Assembly: GCA_024803745.1 (NCBI GenBank)
Contig: JANJXV010000013.1
Location: 3,844,001-3,908,000, forward strand
Reading direction: 5' to 3'
Source: Megascapheus bottae
Lineage: Eukaryota > Chordata > Mammalia > Rodentia > Geomyidae
Length of the DNA stretch: 64,000 nucleotides
This document shows, piece by piece, positions 44,666 to 56,856 of this stretch (its first letter is position 1; each line of letters opens with the position of its first letter). Made by a program: the position numbers and the translations under genes. The notes beneath the pieces are model-generated. The model saw nothing but the letters and a program-made list of their open reading frames with translations. It made no database searches and was not told where the DNA came from.

Positions 44666-45394
44666 CATGTACTATCATCCTCTGGAAAAAATGTCTATGG
44701 ATTGAGAATGACAAATTCTTGGGTCTTGGACATGCCATGTCTGTCTGTGCCTTCATATAAACTACAGTTTACAACCTTGTAGAAATCACTCAGACAAGTT
44801 GTGCTTAGAAATTTGTGCTTGTTCAAAAAGTTGTAAAATTACAATGAAATATGAAAAAGACATTAGGGCACTCTATATGGTAAGTATCACAGCTCTTAGT
44901 ACCACTGTCTCCATTTACTAGTTAGTTAGGCTAACATTTCTGACCTTTTCTTTCCTTTGAGCTTTTCTTTCCTTTTTTTTTTTAAATTAACGAAGTTTCT
45001 GTGTTCAGTTCTGCATTGGCATCAGGTGAGATTTTACTAAGGAGTGTATCCTCCAAGAGAATTTTGGATACAAGTTGCTCTTACCTTGGGAGAAGGGGGT
45101 GATGTATTTGGTACAGTTAGCAGTATGAGCAAAGTTTGAAACTGCCTGGATGTGGGAAGTTTGCCAGGAATATTCTGATTGGTGAGATGAGAGTCTTAAA
45201 AGTTTCCATAGGGAAGATTAGACCAAACTAAGCAAATTAGTTTTTTGTTGTTGTTGTTGTTGTTTGCTTGTTTGAGCACCATGGTATATGGCGGTCCTAC
45301 TGATTTTGAGCAAAAATAGTCTGTTATGAGGAAGATGGATTTGGCCATGCAAGAGTGTTAATGAAATTAAGATCCAGTTAATAACAACTTAAGT
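44666..45394. other. unique non-coding sequence
   Basis: Contains a short (TTG)n run at 45243-45264. No other element recognised. Confidence 0.45.
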
Positions 45395-45585
45395 GTCCTA
45401 CATGCTTATAGGATGTTTGAGTTAAGCCTTTTATATTCCATTTAGTCCTATGAACAAATGTGAGAATTAGGTCTTGAAATTACCTTCATTTTATAGGTGA
45501 AGAAACAAAAGCTCAGAAAGGTGAAGTAGCACACTTAAGGATACACACCTAACTAAATAACAGAATAAAAAGTTTTCACACTTTA
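45395..45585 (+). repeat. MIR SINE
   Basis: Sense MIR core is clear (cattttataggtgaagaaac, then gctcagaaaggtgaagtag) with flanking MIR-like words. Confidence 0.7.
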
Positions 45586-45951
45586 CAATACATACTATGT
45601 ATGTTACTATGCTGTGAACTTTTATTTTAGAACCATTGTTTGATGAACAGACTAGTTTTCAAATTGACCGAGCATGTGTTAAAATCAGACCATAGAGTCT
45701 TTGAGAGGACACAACACTTTTTCATCCACCTGAAAACTCAATCTAGTGCAGGAGTTTTGTGTAATGCTTTGCTGATAGTCTTCTGTTCTGCTTCAACACA
45801 CACTCTGTGACAGGTGACTAAGTATAGAAAAATGGATCAGTGGTGATTTTCCTCCAATTGAGCTATCTTGTTCTAAGCTCTATTAATTGGAGAATACTTC
45901 CTTAAAAAATAACCTGATAGCTCTCTAGACACCTGCTTTTTCCCTACCCAA
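45586..45951. other. unique non-coding sequence
   Basis: No element recognised. Confidence 0.45.
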
Positions 45952-45965
45952 GTTGCATTTTTCTT

Positions 45966-46182
45966 TTTCTGTTTGTTGGTTGTGGGGCTTGTCTGGGTCT
46001 GGTCTCTTAAGCTCTTTTGCACTTTACCACTTTGAGCTACAGTACCACCTCTGGTTTTTGAGTGGCTAATTGGAGATAAGAGTCTAATGGGGACTTTTGT
46101 CCCCCAGCTTGGCTTTAAGCTGTGATCCTTAGACTCAGCTGCCTGGGTATCTAGTATTATAGTCATGAGCCACCAGAGCTTG
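45966..46182 (-). mobile_element. B1-type dimeric SINE, minus
   Basis: Diverged Geo-half antisense, then the B1 half (attggagataagagtctaat ... gtcatgagccaccagagctt). Similar gttg(c/t)attttt-type words on both sides may be an eroded TSD. Confidence 0.78.
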
Positions 46183-46385
46183 GTTGTATTTTCCTTAGTT
46201 GAGGTATTCTCCTAGTTGTTTTTTACGAGTGTTAGCTAGTCATGATACTTTCTTCCTTTCAGATGTATCCAGGTTCATAAAGTATGATGCTCAAAATTAA
46301 TCTCTATTTGATGCAAGGATAGATACTTTGAGAGGAATAACTTAAAAAAATCTGGATGCTGTGTCTTATAAACACAACCATTGGT

Positions 46386-46575
46386 AGGATGCCAGTGGCT
46401 CACTCCTCTAATCCTAGCTACAGTCTAGGAAGGAAAATCCATGAATCTCTCATCTCCAATAAATTACCAAAATTAAAGGCCAGAAGGGCTGTGGCTCACA
46501 AGTGGTAGAGTGCTATCCTTGAGCCAAAGAAGCTCAGGGACAGTGCTTAGGCTCAGAATTCAGCCCCAGGATGGA
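46386..46575 (+). mobile_element. B1-type dimeric SINE
   Basis: Sense copy with a shortened B1 half (cctctaatcctagctacag) and the Geo half (gggctgtggctcacaagtgg). Confidence 0.78.
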
Positions 46576-46663
46576 AGTGAGGTGGGATGAAATCCAGTTT
46601 TTGCTTAAGCAATGTTTATGTTCATCAGACTTGCTTACTTTTGGATTTAAAAACAAATATTTT

Positions 46664-46866
46664 ATGCTGGGCACGGTGACTCATGCCTGTAATCCTGAGG
46701 ATCAAGGTTCAAAGATAGCCGAGGCACAAAAGGACCTGAGACTCTTATCTCCAATTAAGCTCTAGAAAATGGGAAGTGGGGCTTGGCTCAAGTGTAGGGT
46801 GGTAGGTAGTCTTGACCTGAAGAGCTCAGGGACAGTGCCCAGGCTGAGTTCAAGTCCCATGACCTA
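46664..46866 (+). mobile_element. B1-type dimeric SINE
   Basis: Sense copy with an internal deletion in the B1 half (atgcctgtaatcctgaggat) and a full Geo half (gctcagggacagtgcccagg). Confidence 0.82.
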
Positions 46867-46867
46867 C

Positions 46868-47657
46868 AATTGAAATATTTTTTGCACAGAAGGGGTTACA
46901 GTTATATAAGTAAGGAAATGAGTACATTTCCTTTTCAGTGTTACCCCTCTCTCACTTTCTCATGCTTTTCCACCCGCTCACTGACTTTCCTCCCTCCTAA
47001 GTTATAAAGTTTATTTCCAACATTGTGTCTAGCTTCTCTGTTGCTTTGGTTCACCTTTTGTCCCACTATTTCCCCTCCCCTTCCCTAAATCAGATAAACT
47101 TATATACAAGATAAAGAGTATTGAAATCAGAAACAACAGGGACTAAACTGGGGCAACAGTTGGGAGGAAGCAGACGAGAGAAATGGAAGACAAAAGAAAT
47201 AACAGCGAACAGTACATGAAAGAAAGGAAGAAAGAAAGAAAGCCAAACCTATTGTTTCTATATCATGGATTCCATTTTGATTAGCATTATTTTATGTGGG
47301 CATATGTGCATAGCTATTGGGCTATTGTGGTCCTCTGTTAGGACTGTCTGGGGTGTATACTAATCATTACCAATAAGGGAAATCATGGATCCCATGTTTC
47401 TTTAGATCTTTCTTTTAAGAATATGATTTTTTTCCAAGACTTTCCATTTTTTTTCTGATGGAAGCATAAATTTCCATTGTGTATAAATACCACATTTTCT
47501 TTATCCGTTCTTCTACTGAGGGACATTGGGGTTGGTTCCCAGTGCTATGGTAAATAGCACTGCAATGAACATAGTTGAGCTGGTAGCTTTAGACTTGTTT
47601 GTGATCATTTGGGAAATGCCCAGGAGTGGGATTTGCTGGGTCATAGGGGAGCTCTTT
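46868..47657 (-). mobile_element. L1 3' fragment, older type
   Basis: Antisense 3' UTR (agaaggggttacagttatat ... taaatcagataaacttata) and ORF2 C-terminal antisense to about 47657 (gggtcataggggagctct). A small (GAAA)n lies at 47219-47242. Confidence 0.88.
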
Positions 47658-47807
47658 AATAACTGTTTTTCTAGATGGAAGCATTCAGATCATTTCTCAG
47701 TCTTTCTCTGTTTCATCATCTGAAAAATACATTTGCTTTTATACCTAACTCATAACTTGTGGAATTTTGAGTATGAAATTAAAATAATGTAAATGATTCT
47801 CTTGGTT

Positions 47808-47944
47808 ACTTTTAAATAGCTTCCTATCTCATACAGAATGAAGTTTAATAATTTTATTATGGTGAATAAACCAGTTGTAAAATTTGGCCTGTTTTTTCCC
47901 TAAATTTATCTGTTATGGTTCTTTTTTTCTGTTCATTCTGAACT
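47808..47944 (+). repeat. possible L2 3' end
   Basis: The run cttcctatctcatacagaat, then gaagtttaataat, resembles the 3' end of mammalian L2. Tentative. Confidence 0.35.
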
Positions 47945-47945
47945 T

Positions 47946-48609
47946 TTTTGTAAATTTTATTTTATTGTTGGGGTGATGTACAGAGGGGTTACAACCATTC
48001 ATCAGGTAGTGGGTACATTACTTCTTGAACATTGTTACCCCTTCACATGTTTTTCTTCCACTTTCCCTTCCTTCACCCCCAACTTATCTTGTTTTTCCCT
48101 TACTTTCCATTTTCAAATACACAAATAAATGTATATACAAGATGCCTAGTACCAAATTTAGATACAGTAACAACATGAGATAAACCTTAATGGGAAAAGA
48201 AGACAAAAGAAATAGCTTCACATAGTACATTAAGAACAATAATCACAAAGATAAATCCCTTGTTTTCATATCCTGGAGTTCATTTAGCTTAGCCTCATCC
48301 TCTATGAACATATGTATATAGCTTTTGAGCTGTTATGATCCTCTGTTAGGAGAATTCTAAACTGGTTGCTGCAAATGAGGGAAACCTTGGGGCCTGTGTT
48401 TCTTTGGGTCTGTCTTACTTCACTTAATATGATTTTTTCAAGTCTTTCCATTTCCTTACAAATGGTGTGGTGTCATTCTTTCTGATGGTAGCATAGAATA
48501 CCATGGTGTAAATATACCATATCTTCGTGATCCTTTCATCTACTGAGGGGCATCTGGGTTGGTTCCATATCTTAGCTATGGTGAATAATGCTGCAATGAA
48601 CATAGTTGT
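47946..48609 (-). mobile_element. L1 3' fragment, older type
   Basis: Antisense from the terminus (ttattgttggggtgatgtac) to ORF2 C-terminal antisense (gaataatgctgcaatgaaca). It is 5'-truncated. Confidence 0.9.
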
Positions 48610-48660
48610 TATTGCACTTAAAATAATGTTCTGCGGGTTCAACTATATTGTTGCAATAGA

Positions 48661-49199
48661 AAAAATTCCTTCCATTTTAAGACTTGGAAAAAATCATATT
48701 AAGTGAAGTAAGCCAGACTCAAATGAACATAGGCCCAATAGTCTCCATCATTTGTCATAATCTGTCATAATCAGTAGAAACCTTGGGCTCTCCTAGCAGA
48801 GATTTACAATAGAACAAAATCTAGAGACATAAGGCCAAATAGTATGACACTAATTGTAAGGGCCTCCAGGATAAAGAAACAGAAGCCATATAATGAGTGA
48901 TTGTTGTCTGTAATGTACTATGTTATCTCTCATCTTTTGCCATCCCTTGGTTATCTCATATTGTTAAAATATTTCACCTTGTTATCTGATATATTTTTTA
49001 TGTGCTTGATTGGTTATTTGAAATTGGATAGGGAAGGGGGGAAATCAAGATGAGCCGGGGGGAGGGAAAGAAATGGGGACCATGTCATGAGAAAGGGTAT
49101 CAATGTTTGTGAAGTTATGCACCTTCTATCTGGTGAATATAATGTAATCCTTCTGTTAATCACAATAAAAATTTTAAAAAAAATTCCTTCCATTTTAAG
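48661..49199 (+). mobile_element. L1 3' fragment, young type, with 21-nt TSD
   Basis: Sense element 48682-49178 covers the end of ORF2, the 3' UTR with its G-rich tract (gccggggggagggaaag) and an A-tail. The flanks aaaaattccttccattttaa plus g at 48661-48681 and 49179-49199 match exactly. Confidence 0.95.
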
Positions 49200-49231
49200 G
49201 CTTAATAATATTATAGAAAAAACAAATAAAT

Positions 49232-49455
49232 ATAAACCAGGTACCAGTGGCTCATGCCTATGTTCTTAGCTTCTCAAAAAGCGGAGATCTGAGGCTTAGG
49301 GTTTGAAGGCAGCCTGGGCAGGACAATTTGAGACTTTTACATCCAATAAACTACTCAGAAGAAGTCGTAAGTGGTGCTGTGGCTCTAGTGGCTAGCCTTG
49401 GGCACAAAGACACTCAGAGACAGTGTCTAGGCCCTGAGTTCAAGCCCCAGGACTA
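49232..49455 (+). mobile_element. B1-type dimeric SINE
   Basis: Sense copy: B1 half (accagtggctcatgcctatg) and Geo half (gtaagtggtgctgtggctct ... ctgagttcaagccccag). Confidence 0.85.
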
Positions 49456-49702
49456 TATAATGTACATATACACATGTATAACATGTATTTATTTTTTAGA
49501 CTAATCTTGTTTGGATCCTCGATTATTTTCATATGTTCACTTCTATGAACTTGGATATGCAGATTTGCCTCTCACTTAAGTGATTTCATTACATTTGAAG
49601 AAACATATTCAATAGATGATCTAGAGGTTCACATTAAAAAATTTGAGGGGTTGTCATAGTTTTCTTCATAATGGTCGCAAAATTTAGATTGCTATCAACA
49701 AT

Positions 49703-49931
49703 GCCAGTTTCTTTCCTTTTTTTTTTTTTTTGCCAGTCCTGGGCTTGAGCTCAGGGCCTGAGCGCTGTCCTTGGACTCTTTCTCAAGGCTAGAGCTCTAC
49801 CACTTGAGCCTCAGCACTACTTCCGGCTTTTTTCTATGTATGTGGTTCCGAGGAATCGAACCTGGGTCTCCATGCATGCTAGGCAAGCACTTTAACCACT
49901 AGGCCAAACTCCCGGCCCCGCCAGTTTCTTT
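49703..49931 (-). mobile_element. IDL-Geo-type SINE, minus, with TSD
   Basis: Full antisense dimer at about 49715-49919, ending aaactcccggcccc. The 12-mer gccagtttcttt repeats at 49703-49714 and 49920-49931. It is one of the best-preserved copies and has a good box B (ggaatcgaacctgg). Confidence 0.94.
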
Positions 49932-50205
49932 TCTCTACACATCTTTGCTAACATTTGTAGCTTTGTTTTGAAAATAACTATTCTAATAGGTATGCAATTA
50001 GATCTATCATTTTGATTTGCAGTACCCTGATAATTAATGATGTTGAACATTTTCATATCTGTTTCCCATTTGCATAAATGTTTATTCTCATAGAAAAGTT
50101 ATCCATTTTTAGGTTAGGTCACATATTATGCAGTGATATTTTGTTAATAACATACTAAAAATTCCTATTACCTAATGTCATGATTGTTTCAACATTCACA
50201 TGCTT

Positions 50206-50486
50206 GCAGTGACATTTATTTATTTATTTAGTCAGCTCCAGGGCTTGAACTCTGGTCCTGGGTCTGGGCCTGGGCACTGGGCTTGAACTATTCAGCTCAA
50301 GGCTAGAAACTCTACCACTTGAGCCACAACACCACTTCTGGTTTTCTGAAGGTTAATTGGAAATAAGAGTCTCATGGAGTTCTGTGCCTGAGATATCTTT
50401 GAAACTCAGTCCTCAAATCTCAGCTTCCTGAATAGCTAAGCTTAGAGGTGAGAGCCACTGGCACCTGGCTTCGCAGTGAGATTTAT
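50206..50486 (-). mobile_element. B1-type dimeric SINE, minus, with TSD
   Basis: Element 50220-50472, Geo half then B1 half in antisense. The flanks gcagtga(c/g)atttat at 50206-50219 and 50473-50486 form a TSD with one mismatch. Confidence 0.88.
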
Positions 50487-50724
50487 ACAAACAAAGCTAA
50501 TCATTGAAGAACATATTAATATAATCACATGACTGTGAGTTTATTTATTTTGCTTAATTGTATGAATTCCTTTTTACATTTTGGATAATAACCTCTTGTT
50601 AGATTTATAATTTACTTTTCTTCATTCCCTGAGTTTTACTCTCATTTAGTTGTTTTCTTTGTATTAAGTATACAGTTATGTTGAGTGCATAGTATTTATT
50701 CTAATACATATACATATATGTTTT

Positions 50725-50925
50725 AAATTTACTTTTATCTTCAAGGTGATGTTCAGAGGGTTACAGTTACATATGGAAGGTAATGTGTACATTTCCTGCT
50801 GAACATTGCTACCCCTCCTTCATTATTCTCCCAGTTTCTCTTCCCCTCAGCCCCTCCCACAAGTCATGAAGTTTATTTCCAACATATTGTCTTGTGAGTA
50901 TCACTGTTGCATTAGTTATATAAGA
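50725..50925 (-). mobile_element. L1 3' UTR fragment, older type
   Basis: Antisense terminus (caaggtgatgttcagagggt) to tttatttccaacatattgtc. Confidence 0.82.
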
Positions 50926-51084
50926 TGATTATACATATATTTACTATATTAGAATTTTGTCCAATTTGAGTGTATTCTTTCTACTCACTTAAAAATGTTT
51001 ACAATAAGGGAGTACACTGTAACTCTGGCTGTAGCTTCATTTGTATAGCTTGTGTTTACTACATCTCTTGATTATATTACTTTC

Positions 51085-51950
51085 CTCTTATGGCAGATTC
51101 AACTCTCATGTTTCGTTCATCATGGCTCCTAAGTAAAAAATCCACTGCTAATGATACCAGTAAGAAGTATTATTGAATTACTTAGAAATAGAACTAAAAG
51201 TGATAAGTATGTCTAAGATGGGAGAATTAGTAGTGGTTATTGCTGATCACCCAGGCATGTTCAATTTTACTTTAATTGTAAAATAAGCACAAAAAGATGG
51301 GTGCTTTAGGGAATCTGCTTCATTGAAGAGACAAAAAGAAAAAAGAAAAACCACACAAACACAAAAGAGAGCATATCAGATATCTAGAAATTTCTGATGA
51401 TCTGGAGACTAGGCATAACAATTTGTACCTCTCAGTGCTATAATGAGCTTTACTAAAGCAAAAACCTTGGAAATATTGAAAAACAGGCTGGACCAATCCG
51501 TGGTGGTGAATTTATTGCTAGTTGTAGATGAATTAAATGAGTCAGGAATCATTACTCATTGTTCAGTGGGGAAGGAAGTAGTGAGTCTGTGAGTGCTGAC
51601 AGCATCTGAAGAATTTTTAGAAACTCTGGATAAGCTGATTACAGAAGAAAATTACTCGTCAGAGAAAATCTTCAATGTGAATGAAACTTTCTTATGCTTG
51701 AAAAAGATGCTGAAAAGGCCTCTCATTTCTAAGGAGGCCAATTAAGTACTAGGTTTCAAAGCATTTAAAGATAGCCTAACAGTCTTTCTTTTGGGGCAGT
51801 ATTTCAGGTCACAGTGAGGACCACAAACATGTATTCTACATGTGTAGTTATAACTTTGTGTATACATATTCTAGGTGTTTGTACAATGAGGAAATCATGT
51901 AACAACACATTTCTCAGAGTATACACCCCTTCTTGGGTGAAGCATGACTC
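51085..51950 (+). pseudogene. Tigger-type (pogo/Tc1-mariner) transposase fossil
   Basis: Scattered in-frame blocks match the Tigger transposase order. Near 51116, MAPK is followed by a stop; LEIELKVISMSKMGELVVVIADHPG-like residues (about 51178-51270) fit the N-terminal DNA-binding helix region. From about 51600, EEFLETLDKLITEENYSSEK leads to IFNVNETFLCLKKM, then KRPLISKEAN and a stop, then LGFKAFKDSLTVFLL. The NVDET catalytic block reads NVNET, so the first catalytic Asp is Asn. The tail cacatttctcagagtataca ... gcatgactctgta (about 51900-51945) looks like a 3' terminal inverted repeat. The 5' end is not recognisable. It is dead through stops and frameshifts. Confidence 0.72.
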
Positions 51951-52496
51951 TGTATATTTTTATTATTGAATTGTATGAATAGAATATATACAATATGAAT
52001 ATATATACACATATGGAAAAGTGTATAAATTTTGGCTCGTAACCCCTAGTTAGGTATGTGGGGTGACTGTTCATTTTGTTACCTGAAATACTTTTCTTTC
52101 ATTTCACTTGGTGCTTTTAATAAATGCTACTTAACAGAAGTGGGCTTCTCTAGATGTCTCTGAGCATATTATTAAAAATAGTGCAATCATCATCTCTAGC
52201 AAACCTTTAAGTCTATTTTTTATTTATTTTATATCACTCCTTGATATTCTGTTACATGTTATTTGAATACACATTTCCTCACACAAATAGATATAAAATC
52301 CAAGAGGATTTTATAATCTGCTCGTGGCTATATTATTCTTTCTTGGAAAAGTATTTGGAATTTAATAGTATCTCTCAGTAGTGTGGCTCAGTATTTGCTA
52401 AATCAATTAATAACTAAAATTAATGACTAGAATTGACTTCATTGATATGTTTCCTATGTTCTCATCCTTTTAGGGATATCCAAAATATGACCTGTG
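51951..52496. other. unique non-coding sequence
   Basis: AT-rich. No element recognised. Confidence 0.45.
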
Positions 52497-52644
52497 TTTT
52501 AGGGAGGGGGGAGGAAGGGAAAGGAGACTAACATGAGAAGGAGTACCAATGTTCAAGAAATAATGTACCAACTACCTGACAAATGTAACTGTAACCCCTC
52601 TATACATTATCCCGACAATAAAATACAATAGAAAAGAAAAAAAA
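52497..52644 (+). mobile_element. L1 3' end, older type
   Basis: Sense G-rich stretch (agggaggggggaggaaggga), then tgtaactgtaacccctctat and an A-rich tail. Confidence 0.82.
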
Positions 52645-53117
52645 TCCCAATTTTTATAGACTTTGTTTATGTGAACATAGGTAGTAAGAGCGTTAAGTAG
52701 AAATATGAGCATTGAAACTGAGATTACTCATCCTATCGAAATTTACCTTATTTGGGTATCTCAGCTTTTGAGGAAGTTCAAAGGAATAAAGCACATCTTA
52801 TCAGTGGTACTGTCATTTCCATCAGTAATTATCTATAGGCTTCTTGGAGAAATTCCTAGGCTGCTGGAAGTGTCAACATACTGCTCCCCTCCTACTGGAG
52901 GTATCAATAGTGTGGGGATATATAAGGTTCTGTAAGGCTGACATGTGACCCCTATGGGCTTGAGACAAAGCAAAAACTAAGTGTCCAGTCTCACAAATCA
53001 CATATGCTAAGTTTTGTAACCTTGCTCTTAGTTCATTAGAAGGCTGAGATTAAGAAGTCTAAACTCTATGTTCCCAATTATTTTTTTTCTAGGACTACCC
53101 TTCTTTCTTCTTCTTTT
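52645..53117. other. unique non-coding sequence
   Basis: A 76-codon frame (52705-52935) has no domain and no flanking signals, so it is probably chance. Confidence 0.45.
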
Positions 53118-53322
53118 TTTAAATAGTACTGAGATTTGAACTAAGAATTTGTGCTTGGTAGCTGACCATCTACCACTTGAACCATGCCTCAAGTTCTGCT
53201 TTGTGCTGATTATTTTAAAGGTGGAATATCAAATGCTTTTCTTCCCTAAGAGGCTTCAAATCTCTATCAACCAGATCTAAACCTCATGAATAGATTATAG
53301 GCATGATCTACTGGTGCCTGGC
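53118..53322 (-). mobile_element. old B1/ID-type SINE relic
   Basis: Diverged tRNA-like antisense (tactgagatttgaactaaga ... catctaccacttgaaccatg) and a B1-like end (gattataggcatgatctact). Confidence 0.45.
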
Positions 53323-53621
53323 TTAGGACATATTTTTAGTAAATCACTTTCCTATTCTAGCAGATTACATTTTTTTCTGAGAAGTCCAATTTAAGGCCAC
53401 AAGAGAATCTTCGTTTTACTTCTCCATTGGTCTGTGTTTTGAGTTACTAGCATGGAATTCTGGTTTTCTTATTTCTCCCGAGTCTTCAAGTGTGTATATC
53501 ATTTCTGGTACCTGTAGGACATATGTAACAGTATCTCATTGTCCATGAAATTTCCACTGTAGGTAGGTTTAAGCTCTTCTGTTTTGCTTGTAAATTCAAT
53601 AGAGGAGAAGGAGGAAAAGAG

Positions 53622-53623
<2 letters not shown>
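53323..53623. other. unique non-coding sequence
   Basis: No element recognised. Confidence 0.4.

Positions 53624-53675
<52 letters not shown>
53624..53675. repeat. (TG)n microsatellite
   Basis: TG run of about 25 units. The minus-strand frame of alternating T and H here is an artefact of it. Confidence 0.97.
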
Positions 53676-53879
53676 TGCTAACATTTCCTTCTTAATACTA
53701 TAATCTACTCTGTATTATTCCTATTTTACACTAGTTCAAAGTCATTAAACTTTCTTAATATTCTGTTCACTTCATGATATTTTCTCTATTATACCATGTC
53801 CCTCATTAGTGAAGAGTATTGCCTAAGCTGTTAGCTCTAATTATAGTGCAGTATAAGTATAACTATGTTAAGCAATTAT

Positions 53880-54020
53880 TTGCTTGCATGTCGCCTCTCA
53901 TTGATTGTGAGGTGCTTACAGGCAGAAGCTATGTCTTATTGATCTCTGTTTCTCCCACATGGCTCAGTTAGCATTGTGTAAGCAATAAGCACAGAATAAC
54001 TGTTTTTGAACAAATTGTAA
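53880..54020 (+). repeat. possible L2/MIR-type 3' end
   Basis: Word order gattgtgaggtgcttacagg, cagaagctatgtctta, tctctgtttctcccac, caataagcacagaataac follows old mammalian L2/MIR-type 3' ends. Confidence 0.45.
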
Positions 54021-55929
54021 TGACCAGCTTGATATTAAAAGGATAGATTTCAGATCTACACTCCAATTCTCATCTTACTTTCATCTCTGAAAAGAACAGT
54101 GTTTTCCCTACCTGGGTTTGAGGACTTATGATTTGTTTTGGTTAATTGCATGTTGAAAGGAAGGCTTAAATGAATCTGCATACACTTGGGCACTTAGAAT
54201 ATTATAGGGTAAAGACTACTTGCTGAGTGAAGAGGAGTCCCAATTCATCTAATGTTAAGTGTCACCCATCACTGAACTATCCAGAGCTTGAAGACTTACT
54301 CATTAAAATGATTCTAGAGTGAAACTCCACTCAATGAGATATCAGATTAAAAGCCAATTTAATAAGATTGTGTTAATTACAAGTGTGAACACCATTGTTT
54401 GCTCTGAGGAGATTAGAGCTTCATGAGCTTCTCCCTGAACAATGCACTGAAAATTGCATTCCTACAGTTTGCTCATTTTTTTCTTACATGAACAACTGAA
54501 ATACTTAGTATAAATTTCAGTTAAATTGTAGAAGAATGAATTCTGTACAAGAAAAAAATGTAGGTAATATCAGAAAACACTGATTAGCTATGGAGAAATG
54601 GATATCATTTTTTAAACCCAAGGAAGCTATTGGGGATTGCTAATATTCTATCATTAACTTATAAAGAGAAGAACAATCCTTTCTTAAGTTACATCAGTGA
54701 AGATTCAGTCACTACATATTTATCAAACATCTAGCAAATGTGATACCATGTGGAATGTTGACGATTCAAGAATAGACGATTCAGTGTCAGGCCCTAGGTA
54801 AGAGTTTATTATATTGTTTAGAAGACATTACTGACAGACCTGATCCAATAGTAAACATAGCCATATAGCTATATAGAATCCACTAAATTTTGCTGGTTCT
54901 AATCTTATAGTTTTTACCTTGAGAACTTGAGTACAATGTTCCTTTCACTGTTTTAGTTCAAAACTCCATTGTTTTTACTTTGAATATTGCAATAATATTG
55001 TCTTAAATATTAATTCTATTAAAAAATAAATGAATTGTTCAGAATCAAAATTCTATAGGAATTAGAAAAGGTTGGGAATTAGTAAACTCTGCTTGTAAAT
55101 TAGAAGAGTTATAATATTCATATACCACCAAAATGTAGGGTATTGAATTCTCCAGGTTTTTTTCCTCCTCTCACAGAAGTTCAAGTAAACCCTGTAGTGG
55201 CAAGATTATCACACTGCATATTGCAGAACTTGGAAGTAAGGCTATAATGCTTCCTTGGACCTAAGAACCAAATTAAAAAAGAAACTAACATGCAATCCAG
55301 TGGGAAGGGAAAGGGCCATCTCTTGTTGTCTTTTCTAAGACAGCACAGCACCACATGCAAAGAGTTCCTCTGGATATATGCTTCCTACAGTGAAAAGGTA
55401 AAATGAAGGTGAACATTTAGCTTCCATCCCTTTTGGAGCTTCTTCACAGGAAGCTTGCTCCTGTCTCAGTCTGTGGTGAGGTTCATAAATGCTGGCAGTG
55501 CTAATCCACCTGAAGCCTGTGAGCAACAAAAAAAGAGACAGGTGCTGCTAGTGGAGGCCAATGCATGGAACACTTGGCTGTTGCTCCTCAGAGCATCAGA
55601 GAAACTCTACAGTAGTATCATTCTGTATGTTCCCTCCTTGCCTAGGCTCATTTGGGAAGGTACTGTATTAGCTTTAGAGCTCTTGACATTCTCCTTGTTT
55701 TGGCTTACGGTGCATTACAGCACTGAAACAGCTTTAGGAATGAAAGGTTTAGGGACTAAGACAGCCAGCCTGCTCAGAACTTATTGATAGCCATATTGTA
55801 TAAAGATGGCTATAAATAAGCTGGACAGCACAGACTGGAATAAATGCTTAATTTACTGAGAAGGATCAAGAACAGTCAGGGAAAGTTGATTTCAATAAAT
55901 GGGCAACATAAAATTTTTGTGAACAACTC
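54021..55929. other. long unique stretch, possible conserved block
   Basis: About 1.9 kb. The part at 54300-54540 is rich in homeodomain-like words (ttaattac) and has a sox-like cattgttt. A weak repeat-like region lies at 54705-54850. The overlapping frames at 55335-55529 and 55455-55787 on opposite strands show no domain. Confidence 0.4.
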
Positions 55930-56365
55930 TAAATACAAAATAAATCTCTTCAGAAAGCTCATCAAACTTGAAGAAAATGCAAAGACATAATTCCTAAATT
56001 TATGTGTCTGCGTTCATTAATTTTGATGACTGGAGATTAACAACTTAGAAGAGATTCAAATAAGACTTTGAAAAATCAAACAGGAATAATGAAGCTAAAG
56101 AATACAATGAATGATATTAGAAATTCAGGCGAGAACACCAACAAAGAGTTGGTCAAGCAGAAGAAAGATCAATGGGCTTGAAGACAGGCTATTTAAAACT
56201 GCAGTGGAGAAGTAGGATGAAGAAAGCTTATGGGATCTAAGGGACAGCCTCAAACTACAAATAATGGTGTCATTGACATTCAAGAGAAAGTAAAGAAAGA
56301 AAAAAGGGTAGAGAGCTTATTCAAAGAAATAATAGCAGGAAAATGTCCAAACTTAAATAAAAGTA

Positions 56366-56600
56366 TAGGCTAATGTAAGTGCCCATAATCCTAGCTTTTC
56401 AAGAGGCTCAGATGTGAGGATCATGATTTGAAGTCAGCTAATGCTCCCAAATCAGTGAGATTCTCATGTCTAATCACTAAAAAGTGAGAAGTAGGACAGC
56501 AGTTCAAGTGGTAGAGTTATAACGCCAGCCTTGAGTGAAAAAGTTAAGGGACAATGCCTAGGTCATGAGTTCAAGCCCCACCACTGGCACAAAAATAAAG
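56366..56600 (+). mobile_element. B1-type dimeric SINE inside ancient L1
   Basis: Sense B1 half (gcccataatcctagcttttc) and Geo half (gcagttcaagtggtagagtt ... gagttcaagccccacc), with an A-rich tail. Confidence 0.8.
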
Positions 56601-56856
56601 AAGTATAAATATCTTGGCGAAATGTAAGCAGTCTGATTATACTGAACTAACACTACCTGGAGACATGCTAGTCAGACAAACTGTCAAAGGCCTAATGTCA
56701 AGAGCAGATCCTGAAAGCACAGGAGAAGAAGCAAATAATACACAAGGGAGTTCAGATATGCTGGACCAGAGAGACTTTGCAGTACAAACTCTACAATCCA
56801 GGAGAGTACCACTCAGAGTGGTATTGAAGAAAAAGATCAGTAAAAAAGAATATTGT

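Larger units (their letters stand above)
49640..50690 (-). mobile_element. ancient L1 ORF2 relic, interrupted twice
   Basis: Pieces at 49655-49714, 49932-50205 (gataattaatgatgttgaac) and 50487-50690 (ttttggataataacctcttg) keep the order of antisense L1 ORF2 C-terminus. Two SINEs with their own TSDs split it. Confidence 0.65.

Noticed and set aside
53499..53684. Minus-strand frame encoding alternating Thr and His
   Set aside because: Created by the (TG)n microsatellite.
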